Assembly: GCF_030817055.1 (NCBI RefSeq)
Contig: NZ_JAUSYV010000001.1
Span: forward strand, 3,372,001-3,436,000
DNA length: 64,000 bases
Direction: 5' to 3'
Origin: Bacillus sp. V2I10
GTDB lineage: Bacteria > Bacillota > Bacilli > Bacillales > Bacillaceae
Shown: piece after piece, positions 1-7,680 of the stretch
Layout of the letters: every line of letters starts with the position of its first letter
How positions within the stretch are numbered: position 1 is the first letter of the stretch
Made by a program: the position numbers and the translations under genes
Notes under the pieces: generated by a model
Databases searched by the model: none
Told to the model about the DNA's origin: nothing
What the model saw: the letters and a program-made list of their open reading frames with translations, nothing else

Positions 1-380
1 CAATTGTGTCTTGCTTTTAATTGATGGACACCTTCAAGCGATAGACTATCACCTAGATCTACTCCGTCCACTACTTCTCCATGGACTATTAACTGCTCAA
101 ATGCTTTTCTAAAGATATAAATCTCTTTAAGAGTCCTGTTTTGTATAAGCTCAGTCATCATAGATGCAGATGCCATACTTATGCTGCACCCCTCACCCAA
201 GAACGTTGCTTTTTTGACCAGATCGCAATCAAGATCTAAATATAACGTCATGACATCCCCACACGTAGGATTCTTATAATGGATACTCCGCACATTTTTT
301 CCTGTTAACTCTTCGAAGTTTCTTTTATATCGATAATGATCCATGATAACTTGGCGGTACAGGTTATCTAGCATAATCAT
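1..380 (-). CDS. SufU-like Fe-S cluster assembly protein, partial
   Basis: The reading frame starts at 380 and runs off the left edge. It is recognisable as a SufU/IscU-fold protein: LYRQVIMDHYRYKRN at the start, NPTCGD (Cys40, Asp42), GEGCSISMASASMMTEL (Cys65) and VDGVDLGD. SufU of Firmicutes is a zinc-containing sulfurtransferase partner of SufS; its ligands are Cys41, Asp43, Cys66 and Cys128. Here the codon at position 127 begins with TG just where the window stops, so the third Cys is probably kept with the same spacing. The gene follows the COG0523 GTPase by 83 bp in an operon with a Zur box, unlike the usual housekeeping sufCDSUB position, so it is probably a paralogue. An RBS (AAGGAG) fits the second ATG at 374 better than the ATG at 380. 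Confidence 0.85.
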   Translation of the reverse strand, partial: MIMLDNLYRQVIMDHYRYKRNFEELTGKNVRSIHYKNPTCGDVMTLYLDLDCDLVKKATFLGEGCSISMASASMMTELIQNRTLKEIYIFRKAFEQLIVHGEVVDGVDLGDSLSLEGVHQLKARHN

Positions 381-463
381 AAATCTCCTTTAACGAAATT
401 AAATGGCTCTTCTGTTTGGATAGTATCGTTTTCGTTCTTCCAGGATATAGAGGTTAGGTTAGT

Positions 464-1456
464 TTAGGTTGCTATGCAATGTTTAAATTGCTGCTCAAGC
501 GCCTCTTTGTCTAAATTTTTCCCGATAAAGACAAGTTCACTGATCCTCGTTTCATTATCTTTCCACTTACGATCCGGACTCCCTGAAAACAACATATGCA
601 GACCTTGGAAAACCAATCGCTCTTCACTGTCCTGGATATATAAAATCCCCTTATAACGCAAGAGATCTTCTCCTTTCTCTCGAACAAGGTAGCTAATCCA
701 TCGATTTACTTTTTCAAAGTCTAGTGGTTTCTCTTCCCTAAAGGCAATCGATGACACCTTATCATCATGATGGTGATGGTGATGATCTTCCAAAAAATGA
801 GGATCAATTTCAAGTTTACGGTTGAGATCGAATGTATGAATCCCTAGGATATCTTTTAGATCTATATTGCAATTTTGAGCATGCATTCTCTTAGCTGCTG
901 GATTCATCTTGGAAATTCTTCGCTCTAAAAAGTTTAGATTATCTTCTGTTACTAAGTCTGTTTTATTTAAAATAATCACATCGGCAAATGCAATCTGCTC
1001 TTGTGCTTCATCATGACCATCTAAGTGCTTGGTGATGTGCTTACTGTCAACTACGGTGATTATACTGTCTACTTCAAATTTTTCAGATAGTAATTCATCC
1101 ATAAAAAAGGTTTGAGCAACAGGTGCTGGATCAGCTAAACCCGTTGTTTCGATTAAAACTCGATTAAATTTTACGTTTCCTTGGTCCATTGAAAAAACTA
1201 GAGTCCGTAAGATTCGAATTAAATCTCCTCGTACTGTACAACAGATGCAGCCATTGTTCATTTCTAAGATTTCTTCATCGGCATCAACGACTAGTTGATT
1301 GTCTATCCCTACTTCTCCATACTCATTAACAATAACGGCAATTTTTTGATTATGCTTTTCAGTAAGGATCCGATTTAAAAGAGTTGTTTTCCCTGCACCT
1401 AAATATCCCGTTAATATAGTAACAGGTATTTTATTTGATTTGATCAACGTCATCAC
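464..1456 (-). CDS. COG0523 (CobW/ZagA-like) metal-chaperone GTPase
   Basis: A G3E-family P-loop GTPase of 330 residues. Visible motifs are Walker A GYLGAGKTT (residues 17-25), the COG0523 metal site GCICC (about 68-72), the guanine-specificity motif NKTD (about 163) and a run of six His with acidic neighbours (about 225-232). A C-terminal CobW domain follows. Zinc-regulated members (ZagA/YciC, ZNG1) are thought to deliver Zn to client enzymes during starvation. It lies 9 bp downstream of the [2Fe-2S] ferredoxin-like gene and upstream of the SufU paralogue in a Zur-box operon. The client is unknown; SufU, itself a zinc protein, is a neighbour-based guess. Confidence 0.9.
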   Translation of the reverse strand: MMTLIKSNKIPVTILTGYLGAGKTTLLNRILTEKHNQKIAVIVNEYGEVGIDNQLVVDADEEILEMNNGCICCTVRGDLIRILRTLVFSMDQGNVKFNRVLIETTGLADPAPVAQTFFMDELLSEKFEVDSIITVVDSKHITKHLDGHDEAQEQIAFADVIILNKTDLVTEDNLNFLERRISKMNPAAKRMHAQNCNIDLKDILGIHTFDLNRKLEIDPHFLEDHHHHHHDDKVSSIAFREEKPLDFEKVNRWISYLVREKGEDLLRYKGILYIQDSEERLVFQGLHMLFSGSPDRKWKDNETRISELVFIGKNLDKEALEQQFKHCIAT

Positions 1457-1465
1457 TTCCTTTAT

Positions 1466-1858
1466 CTACAATATTTTCGATACTTTTTTAACTTTTTCTG
1501 TGTCTTTTGGAATCCCAGTGACAACTTCCTCTTCGCGATTAAAACCATGTCCATGAAATGTATGGCTTACTCTCTCTAGATAATCTTCATTGGCAAGAAG
1601 AGAATCAACAAATGGAGAGGCATCTTCAGGTTTCAAACCCTTATACCATGTTCCTTTTGGATAATCGATGACAACGCATTTATCATGGCATCTTCCATTG
1701 CAACGGGTCCGCGTTGTGTGGATGGTATCGTCCATCTCTCGTTCTGAGATTTCCTTTCGAATAGCTTGTGTTAGTTCTTCTGCTCCGACCTGATTACAAC
1801 TGCTGCCATTGCAAATAAGGATATGATGCTTTGTATTGCTTAAATCCCATGTCGCCAT
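1466..1858 (-). CDS. Thioredoxin-fold [2Fe-2S] ferredoxin-like protein
   Basis: This 130-residue protein resembles COG3411 thioredoxin-like [2Fe-2S] ferredoxins. The Cys pattern is CNGSSCNQ near residue 16 and TRCNGRCHDKC near residue 53, followed by VVIDYPKGTWYKGLKP, a typical C-terminal strand. The tail has a small HGHGF element. It is the first gene of the Zur-box operon ending in a COG0523 GTPase and a SufU paralogue. Its role is unknown: the Cys cluster could hold a [2Fe-2S] centre or, in this context, another metal. The start codon sits just after a GGAGGGAAG ribosome site. Confidence 0.75.
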   Translation of the reverse strand: MATWDLSNTKHHILICNGSSCNQVGAEELTQAIRKEISEREMDDTIHTTRTRCNGRCHDKCVVIDYPKGTWYKGLKPEDASPFVDSLLANEDYLERVSHTFHGHGFNREEEVVTGIPKDTEKVKKVSKIL

Positions 1859-1958
1859 ATATGACTTCCCTCCATTAATAGGCCTCTTTTATTTTCGAAA
1901 TGAAGACCTTTAATAAATTCATCTTGTTAAAGTTCAGATTAACATGTATCATTACTAC

Positions 1959-1979
1959 AAATCGTAATAATTACGATTT
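1959..1979. promoter_or_regulatory. Zur box (perfect palindrome)
   Basis: Two inverted 10-mers, AAATCGTAAT and ATTACGATTT, flank a single A. This matches the known Bacillus Zur operator exactly. It lies about 100 bp upstream of the ferredoxin/COG0523/SufU operon on the minus strand. Confidence 0.9.
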
Positions 1980-2154
1980 ATAATGTTATTTTATCTCTTC
2001 TTTTCTTTATTAGCAAATGCAAAAACATTCTCATGGAATAAAAAGCTATCCAATCTATAAGGTTATGTTAGGTCAAATAACGATAAATGTATGGTTCACG
2101 CGAAAAATTGAAGAATAGTCATCTTTTTTAAACATAGACATAAATCATTGGATT

Positions 2155-2175
2155 AAATCGTATTCATTACGAATT
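2155..2175. promoter_or_regulatory. Zur box (imperfect)
   Basis: AAATCGTATT, C, ATTACGAATT: three departures from the consensus arms. It lies directly in front of the ribosome binding site of the rightward COG0523 gene, where Zur binding would block transcription. Confidence 0.75.
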
Positions 2176-2189
2176 ATTTATGAGGAGGA

Positions 2190-3152
2190 ATGGAATTGAA
2201 AAAGGTATCCGTTTACGTGATAAATGGTTTTTTAGGCAGTGGGAAAACAACCATGTTGCTAAAGTTGGTAGAACAATATAAAAAAGAAAACAAGAAAGTG
2301 GCTATTATCTTAAATGAATTAGGGGCAGTTAATGTTGAAGGTCATTTGTTTAAGGGCCAGCAATTAATTGAGCTTTTAAATGGATGCATTTGCTGCACCA
2401 TTCAAAATGATCTACACCAAACACTCCAATCTTTAATAATTCAGCATGAAAGCGAGCCCATTGATGTTTTGTTGATAGAAGGAACGGGAGTCGCCCATCC
2501 TCTTGAAATAGCAGAGGCATTTGCACCTGCTTCCATGAAAGAAGTGTTTGATTTGAAATCAATCATCGGCATAGTGGATGCCAGTCATTTTTTAAATTAC
2601 CTAAGTATTTTTTCAAGTTCAAAAGAGATTCGAACTCTAATGAAGGAGCAAGTACTACATTCATCTATTGTTCTACTAAATAAAATAGACTGTGTGGATG
2701 ACGTGCTCCTCCCTAAAATTCACAAGAAAGTTGATTCGTTAAAAAAGAATGAGGTTCCCGTATTGATGACTTCCTATGGTGACACCGATTTTAGGGAGAT
2801 CTTGAAAAATCGCTTTGAACCTAAAAATTCAAGGCCCCCAACAACAGCCAATGATCATCACCATGAGCCTGAGTCGCATCACAGTACCATAAAGACAATA
2901 AAAATGGAAAAAGTGCCCGTGATGGACAAGCAGCTATTAACCAAGTGGCTAAACAATCTACCGAAAGACGTAATTCGTGTCAAAGGCCTCGTACAATTCA
3001 AGGGGGATTCACATCTTACACACATCCAGTATGCAGATAAGCTGGTACGTTATACATCAACAGAGAAAAGTGATCAGAGACAACCTATTTTAGTATTGAT
3101 TGGAAAAGATTTGACCAAAGATCTGTTTCTTTCATTCCCCAATGATTTCTAA
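2190..3152 (+). CDS. COG0523 (CobW-like) metal-chaperone GTPase, second copy
   Basis: A second G3E GTPase, 320 residues, clearly diverged from the one at 464-1456. It has GFLGSGKTT (residues 13-21), NGCICC (about 63-68), LNKIDC (about 163) and a His-rich linker (NDHHHEPESHH, about 226-236) before the C-terminal domain. The ATG at 2190 almost touches the GAGGAGG site, so the TTG at 2196 (protein KKVSVYV...) has a better spacing and may be the real start. A Zur box lies immediately upstream and a terminator follows at 3217-3246, so it is a one-gene unit. It probably serves a different client protein from its paralogue. Confidence 0.88.
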   Translation: MELKKVSVYVINGFLGSGKTTMLLKLVEQYKKENKKVAIILNELGAVNVEGHLFKGQQLIELLNGCICCTIQNDLHQTLQSLIIQHESEPIDVLLIEGTGVAHPLEIAEAFAPASMKEVFDLKSIIGIVDASHFLNYLSIFSSSKEIRTLMKEQVLHSSIVLLNKIDCVDDVLLPKIHKKVDSLKKNEVPVLMTSYGDTDFREILKNRFEPKNSRPPTTANDHHHEPESHHSTIKTIKMEKVPVMDKQLLTKWLNNLPKDVIRVKGLVQFKGDSHLTHIQYADKLVRYTSTEKSDQRQPILVLIGKDLTKDLFLSFPNDF

Positions 3153-3216
3153 CGTGAAGAGTAACAATCTAGTTTTATAAAAAGATTTTATAAAAAGAAT
3201 GTTACCATTTTAGCCG

Positions 3217-3246
3217 ATCTATCGTTCTAAACGATAGATTTTTTTA
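3217..3246 (+). terminator. Rho-independent terminator
   Basis: Stem ATCTATCGTT / AACGATAGAT with a 3-base loop, followed by a T7 run. It closes the single COG0523 gene. Confidence 0.85.
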
Positions 3247-3313
3247 TTACCCTATGCCAAGATTCCCCTTGTTCTTTTTAAAATTAAGTGGTAAATTATC
3301 AATGGTTATCCTT

Positions 3314-3334
3314 AAATCGTAATTATTACGATTT
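3314..3334. promoter_or_regulatory. Zur box of the znu operon (perfect)
   Basis: AAATCGTAAT, T, ATTACGATTT, identical in both arms to the consensus, 53 bp before the znuA start. Confidence 0.92.
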
Positions 3335-3386
3335 GTAAAATATCAGGGAGTACACATATTTAAATGGATAGAAATGAGGAGAAAAT

Positions 3387-4418
3387 ATGAATCGATTAAA
3401 CGTAAAAGCAATGTTAGTAGCCATGGCTTGTTTTACAGTCATGGTGGGATGTAGCAATAAAGAGGATGTTACGTCAGGCCAAAATGAAGAAGCCACAAAA
3501 TCAGAGGAGAAACTACATGTCGTCACGACCTTTTATCCTATGTATGAGTTTACTAAAAACATTACTAAAGATAAGGCTCAAGTGGACCTCTTAATCCCTT
3601 CCAATATTGAACCACATGATTGGGAACCTACTCCGAAAGATATGGCTGCCATTCAAAAGGCCGATCTACTGGTTTATAACAGTCCTTTTATGGAAACCTG
3701 GATTTCCTCTATCCAAGAAAGTTTGGATGAAGAACAACCCCTGTTTGTCGAAGCGAGTGAGGGAATCAATTTAATGAAAGGTACCGAACACGATCACCAT
3801 GATGAAGATGGCCATCATCATGACGAGGAGTCAGAGCACGATGATCAGGAGGCTGACCATCATGACGAGGATGAAAATCATGAAGAAGACAGTGAACAAA
3901 TGGATCCACACGTCTGGTTAAGCCCTGTCCTTGCTCAAAAAGAGGTACAAACGATTACAGAATCTATAGTAAAACAAGACCCAAAAAACAAGGAATTTTA
4001 TGAAAGAAATAGTAAAGAGTATATTCAACAATTGAAAGAACTAAATGAACTTTTCCGAACAACACTGCAAAATGCTTCTAGCAAGGAAATGATTACCCAA
4101 CATGCTGCCTTCGGGTATTTAGCAAAAGAGTATGGCCTAACACAGGTACCAATCGCTGGGTTATCTCCATCAGAAGAGCCAAGTCCATCTAAACTTGCTG
4201 AACTCAAGGAATTTGCTAAGGAGCATCAGATAAACGTGATTTACTTTGAAGAAACAACTTCTCCTAAAGTAGCTCAAACATTAGCTGGGGAATTAGGAGC
4301 TGAAACCGAAGTGTTAAATACATTAGAGGGTTTAAGCAAAGAAGATCAGGAGAAAGGGCTCAGTTATATTGAAGTGATGAAGAATAACTTAAAGTCCCTT
4401 GAAAAGTCGTTTAAATAA
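3387..4418 (+). CDS. znuA: Zinc ABC transporter substrate-binding lipoprotein ZnuA/AdcA
   Basis: A cluster A-I metal-binding lipoprotein of 343 residues. The signal peptide ends in a lipobox (MVGC, Cys22). Zinc ligands typical of the family can be placed at His77 (IEPHDWEPT), His175 (MDPHVWLSP), His239 (TQHAAFGY) and an acidic residue near 289. Between the first two ligands lies the His/Asp/Glu-rich loop (about residues 134-170) that marks zinc rather than manganese binders. It lacks the C-terminal ZinT domain of long AdcA forms. It is the first gene after a perfect Zur box; znuC and znuB follow after an internal hairpin. Confidence 0.95.
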   Translation: MNRLNVKAMLVAMACFTVMVGCSNKEDVTSGQNEEATKSEEKLHVVTTFYPMYEFTKNITKDKAQVDLLIPSNIEPHDWEPTPKDMAAIQKADLLVYNSPFMETWISSIQESLDEEQPLFVEASEGINLMKGTEHDHHDEDGHHHDEESEHDDQEADHHDEDENHEEDSEQMDPHVWLSPVLAQKEVQTITESIVKQDPKNKEFYERNSKEYIQQLKELNELFRTTLQNASSKEMITQHAAFGYLAKEYGLTQVPIAGLSPSEEPSPSKLAELKEFAKEHQINVIYFEETTSPKVAQTLAGELGAETEVLNTLEGLSKEDQEKGLSYIEVMKNNLKSLEKSFK

Positions 4419-4442
4419 ATTGAAGTAGAATTAATGAACTTT

Positions 4443-4483
4443 AAAAAGTGTGCGTCCAATTTTATTTAAGGTCCACACTTTTT
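4443..4483 (+). terminator. Hairpin between znuA and znuC
   Basis: Inverted AAAAAGTGTG / CACACTTTTT around a 21-base loop in the 90-bp gap between znuA and znuC. The T-rich 3' arm makes it a plausible partial terminator that would give more ZnuA than ZnuBC. Confidence 0.6.
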
Positions 4484-4508
4484 AATCATTTCAGAGAGGA
4501 ATAAAAAA

Positions 4509-5216
4509 GTGAAACTTGTTTCTTTGTCTAATGTCGTTTTTGGATATTCCCATACTCCATCATTAAACGGAGTGTCCTTTGAAATTCAAAGTGGTGAATT
4601 TGTTGGCGTTACCGGTCCTAATGGAGCGTCCAAATCAACATTGCTACGAGTCATGCTAGGTTTACTAAAACCTTGGGAAGGAACGGTAACACTAAGTAAA
4701 AATAATGCCGAAGGAAAACGCCTTTCTATTGGGTACGTCCCCCAACAAATTGCCTCTTTTAACACGGGTTTTCCAAGTACAGTTTTGGAACTTGTGCGTT
4801 CAGGAAGATTTACTAAGTATAAATGGTTTAAAAGATTAAACCGTGAAGATGAAGAAAAGATAGAAAATGCCTTGAAAATGGTGGGGATGTGGGAATTTCG
4901 TCATCATAAAATTGGTGCTTTATCTGGAGGCCAAAAGCAAAAAATAATTATTGCCAGAGTCCTTGCTGCCGATCCGGATTTATTGGTGTTAGATGAACCG
5001 ACAACTGGAATGGATTCAGAGAGCAGAAAAGGGTTTTATGACTTTATGTCCCACCAGGTGAAAACACATAGTAGGACCGTTGTGATGGTCACACATGAAC
5101 AGAATGAAGCACAGAAATATTTAGATAAAATGATTCGCTTAGAGAGGGGTGAAAAAGGTGGATGGAAATGTTTAACTTGGAATTCATGCAGCGAGCATTT
5201 TGGGCAGGCGGATTAA
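4509..5216 (+). CDS. znuC: Zinc ABC transporter ATP-binding protein ZnuC/AdcC
   Basis: ABC ATPase of 235 residues that energises zinc import with ZnuB and ZnuA. Motifs: Walker A region GPNGASKST (about 37-45), signature LSGGQKQK (about 140), Walker B LLVLDEPTTGMD and a switch His in MVTHE. The Walker A carries Ser where GxxGxGK normally has the last Gly. The start is a GTG or nearby codon after AGAGGAA. The last 49 bp overlap znuB (start 5168), so translation is coupled. The C-terminal tail encoded in the overlap is not conserved-looking. Confidence 0.93.
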   Translation: MKLVSLSNVVFGYSHTPSLNGVSFEIQSGEFVGVTGPNGASKSTLLRVMLGLLKPWEGTVTLSKNNAEGKRLSIGYVPQQIASFNTGFPSTVLELVRSGRFTKYKWFKRLNREDEEKIENALKMVGMWEFRHHKIGALSGGQKQKIIIARVLAADPDLLVLDEPTTGMDSESRKGFYDFMSHQVKTHSRTVVMVTHEQNEAQKYLDKMIRLERGEKGGWKCLTWNSCSEHFGQAD

Positions 5217-6010
5217 TCGCCATTCTTGCGCCTATATTAGGCGTATACCTCGTATTAAGAAGACAAGCCTTAATGGCGGATACGTTGTCCCATATATCTC
5301 TGGCTGGCGTAGCCATTGGTTTTTTTATTCATACAGATATTACCCTATCAAGCATTCTTGTTGTAATAGCAGGAGCAATAGGTATTGAATACATGAGGCG
5401 TGCCTATCAAAGCTATTCAGAGGTTTCAATTGCGATTTTAATGGCAGCAGGTCTATCCTTCGCCTTATTCTTACTTAGTATAAGTGAAGGTGGAATGACA
5501 CCCAGCATTGAGCAGTATTTATTTGGATCAATTGTCACGATCAGTTGGGAACAACTTTATGTAATGGGTGGAGTCACCGCACTAACACTCCTTTACTTCT
5601 TTATGTTAAAGAGGCCATTATACTTAATGACATTCGATGAAGATACAGCTTTTACAAGTGGCATCAATACAAATCTATTGTCCCTATCCTTTAGTATTTT
5701 AGTTGGTTTAGCTATTTCAGTCATTATACCAACGATTGGCGTACTTTTGGTTTCAGCTCTATTGGTTTTGCCGGCTGCTTTTGCAATCAGATTCGCAAAA
5801 GGGTTTCTAGTAGTTATTTTGACCGCTATTCTAATTGCCATGTTTAGCATCTTTTCGGGGTTAGCCTCTTCCTATACCTTAGGCACTCCCCCAGGCGCTA
5901 CCATTACTTTATTATTGGTCATCATCTTATTTATTGGGTTTGTCAGTCAGAAGGTAATACTAACTTTCAATAGAAAAATGAAGCGCAGAATGCGCCAGCA
6001 AAGCTTGTAA
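5168..6010 (+). CDS. znuB: Zinc ABC transporter permease ZnuB/AdcB
   Basis: Metal ABC-3 family integral membrane protein of about 280 residues with some eight hydrophobic segments and the family sequence LRRQALMADTLSHISLAGVAIG near residue 30. It forms the channel for zinc brought by ZnuA. The longer frame begins at 5162, but the ATG at 5168 is better spaced from the AAGGTGG site. The C-terminus is basic and cytoplasmic. It is translationally coupled to znuC and followed after 50 bp by the dCTP-deaminase-like gene. Confidence 0.93.
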   Translation: MFNLEFMQRAFWAGGLIAILAPILGVYLVLRRQALMADTLSHISLAGVAIGFFIHTDITLSSILVVIAGAIGIEYMRRAYQSYSEVSIAILMAAGLSFALFLLSISEGGMTPSIEQYLFGSIVTISWEQLYVMGGVTALTLLYFFMLKRPLYLMTFDEDTAFTSGINTNLLSLSFSILVGLAISVIIPTIGVLLVSALLVLPAAFAIRFAKGFLVVILTAILIAMFSIFSGLASSYTLGTPPGATITLLLVIILFIGFVSQKVILTFNRKMKRRMRQQSL

Positions 6011-6060
6011 GTATCCGTTACAGATAATTGTAGAAAATAGCGATCCGGAGGTACACGGTT

Positions 6061-6636
6061 ATGATCCTGTCTAGTAAAACGATCTTAAAGAAAATAAAAG
6101 AAAAAGAGATTATGATTGAACCACTTCTATCATCCCAGCTTCAACCAGCTTCTATTGATTTACGTATAGGAGGTCACTTTTTGGCCATCGATGAGCATTC
6201 TACCCCTCTCATTTCGCTGGACAAACCACCTATGTATAAAGAAATTTGCAAAGAGCAGATTATTATACCGCCTAAAGCCTTCGTGTTAGGAACAACCATT
6301 GAATATATTCGCTTACCTGCTACTATGACAGCCTTTGTAGAAGGAAGAAGTTCGATTGGAAGGTTAGGGTTGTTTATTCAAAACGCTGGATGGGTTGATC
6401 CTGGTTTTGAAGGACACATCACTTTAGAACTTTACAACGCGAACTGTGTGCCCATTGAGTTAAAGGCAGGAAGGCGCTTGTGCCAATTAATATTAGCTTC
6501 CTTGGATCAAGAAAGTACCCCCTATAATGGCAAATACAATGGGCAAAATAAAGCAACGGAAAGCAAAATTTATCTTGATGAGGACGCAGAAGAATTGAGT
6601 CAAAAGAGGAACAAGAAATTTAAAGAATTCGATTAA
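6061..6636 (+). CDS. dCTP deaminase-like protein (Dcd/dUTPase fold)
   Basis: A 191-residue trimeric dUTPase-fold protein. It shows QPASIDLRIG (about 22-31), EGRSSIGRLG (about 95-104), the catalytic-region WVDPGFEGHITLELYN (about 112-127) and AGRRLCQLI, all characteristic of Dcd. Dcd converts dCTP to dUTP and uses no zinc, unlike dCMP deaminase (ComEB type). Its place after znuB with a good GGAGG site, in a Zur-controlled operon, suggests that it supplies dUMP when the zinc enzyme fails. That role is an inference. A dUTPase-only activity cannot be excluded. Confidence 0.85.
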   Translation: MILSSKTILKKIKEKEIMIEPLLSSQLQPASIDLRIGGHFLAIDEHSTPLISLDKPPMYKEICKEQIIIPPKAFVLGTTIEYIRLPATMTAFVEGRSSIGRLGLFIQNAGWVDPGFEGHITLELYNANCVPIELKAGRRLCQLILASLDQESTPYNGKYNGQNKATESKIYLDEDAEELSQKRNKKFKEFD

Positions 6637-6716
6637 TTGAATAGCTAATAATTCCACTTCTACTGTGTTAAACATTGTTTGGCAAATTTATATCTCTAAA
6701 GAAAAGAGGAACTAAA

Positions 6717-7232
6717 ATGAGTGTGAAGCAACATAAAGAAGAAGCACCTAAAAACGTGAACTGTAAGGTTATCACAGTTAGTGACACTCGCTCAAAAGAG
6801 ACAGATAAAAGTGGCAGCTTAATTATCGAGATGTTGCAAGAATCCTCACATTCTATTCTTGATTATCAAATTGTGATAGATGACTTTGCAGAAATCTATA
6901 AAGCAATCATGACAGGATGTTTAAACAACGAAATTGATGTTATTTTGTTGAATGGAGGGACAGGTATAGCAAAACGTGACGTTACAGTTGAGGTTATCCA
7001 GAGTTTAGTAGAAAAACAGCTGCCAGGATTTGGTGAAATCTTCCGTATGTTGAGTTATTTAGAAGATATTGGATCTGCATCCATTTTAAGCAGAGCAACT
7101 GCAGGTGTGGCTAATGATACAGCTGTTTTTTCGATGCCAGGATCGAGTGGCGCAGTAAAACTAGCCATGGAAAAGATCATAATTCCTGAGATGTCTCATG
7201 TAGTAAGGGAGATACGGAAGGATTTAAGATAG
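6717..7232 (+). CDS. moaB: MoaB/MogA-like molybdopterin-binding domain protein
   Basis: A MoaB/MogA-family protein of 171 residues, with ITVSDTRS near residue 18, NGGTGIAKRDVT near 84 and FSMPGSSGAVKLAM near 143. Family members bind molybdopterin or adenylylate it during molybdenum cofactor synthesis; B. subtilis MoaB has a poorly defined role. The frame opens at 6675, but ATG 6717 follows an AAAGAGGAA ribosome site. It lies 80 bp after the Dcd-like gene at the end of the znu unit. Why a cofactor gene should be in a zinc operon is not obvious. Confidence 0.8.
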   Translation: MSVKQHKEEAPKNVNCKVITVSDTRSKETDKSGSLIIEMLQESSHSILDYQIVIDDFAEIYKAIMTGCLNNEIDVILLNGGTGIAKRDVTVEVIQSLVEKQLPGFGEIFRMLSYLEDIGSASILSRATAGVANDTAVFSMPGSSGAVKLAMEKIIIPEMSHVVREIRKDLR

Positions 7233-7680
7233 AAGGATTAGGAGAGTGCATTTAATTGAACGAGTGTATGATGAACATTTTTAAACCAACTATATAAAAA
7301 TTCATCAACACCGACACAGTGCAGCAAGCAGTGAATTAAAAATGCATACTTAATTGCCCTTGGTGATAAGAACGCATGTACTCTTCCTGATATTGGTTCC
7401 TAGCTTTGAAATTCTATGATTATCAACTTTCACACATCAAAGGATTATAAGAAATCAAAGAGCATATTATGAATAATTCACTTTCCAAAATGGTATAGTA
7501 ATTTCATAAAGGCACCCCAAAAATTTGGTGTTTTGAGATTATATCCTTGGTAGCCAGGGTTCCCCTGGCTTTTTTATTTTTTTATTAACAAAGGCTGAAC
7601 ATCTAGTTCTAATTACAGTACAGTCAAGCTACCTCCCAATTGTTTCACACCAAATATCACATTTGATATTTTTTCACCTT
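7233..7680. other. Intergenic region after moaB
   Basis: About 450 bp between convergent genes. I see no convincing coding sequence; the only clear structures are two hairpins at 7513-7577. Confidence 0.5.
7513..7577 (+). terminator. Terminator of the znu unit (two hairpins)
   Basis: A weak stem CACC...GGTG at 7513-7531 is followed by a strong one, AGCCAGGG / CCCTGGCT at 7551-7570, and then a T run. It probably ends the rightward znu transcript. Confidence 0.75.

Larger units (their letters stand above)
1859..2189. promoter_or_regulatory. Divergent Zur-controlled intergenic region
   Basis: This 331-bp spacer separates two divergent COG0523-containing units. It carries one perfect Zur palindrome in the middle and a second, weaker one just before the rightward gene. 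No other coding potential or terminator was seen in it. Confidence 0.7.

Noticed and set aside
775..795. His-tag-like run in the first COG0523 protein
   Set aside because: His-rich loops are normal in COG0523 metal chaperones and are flanked by natural sequence.
6675..6716. Upstream ATG of the MoaB frame
   Set aside because: It lacks a ribosome site and adds a non-conserved extension; ATG 6717 is preceded by AAAGAGGAA.
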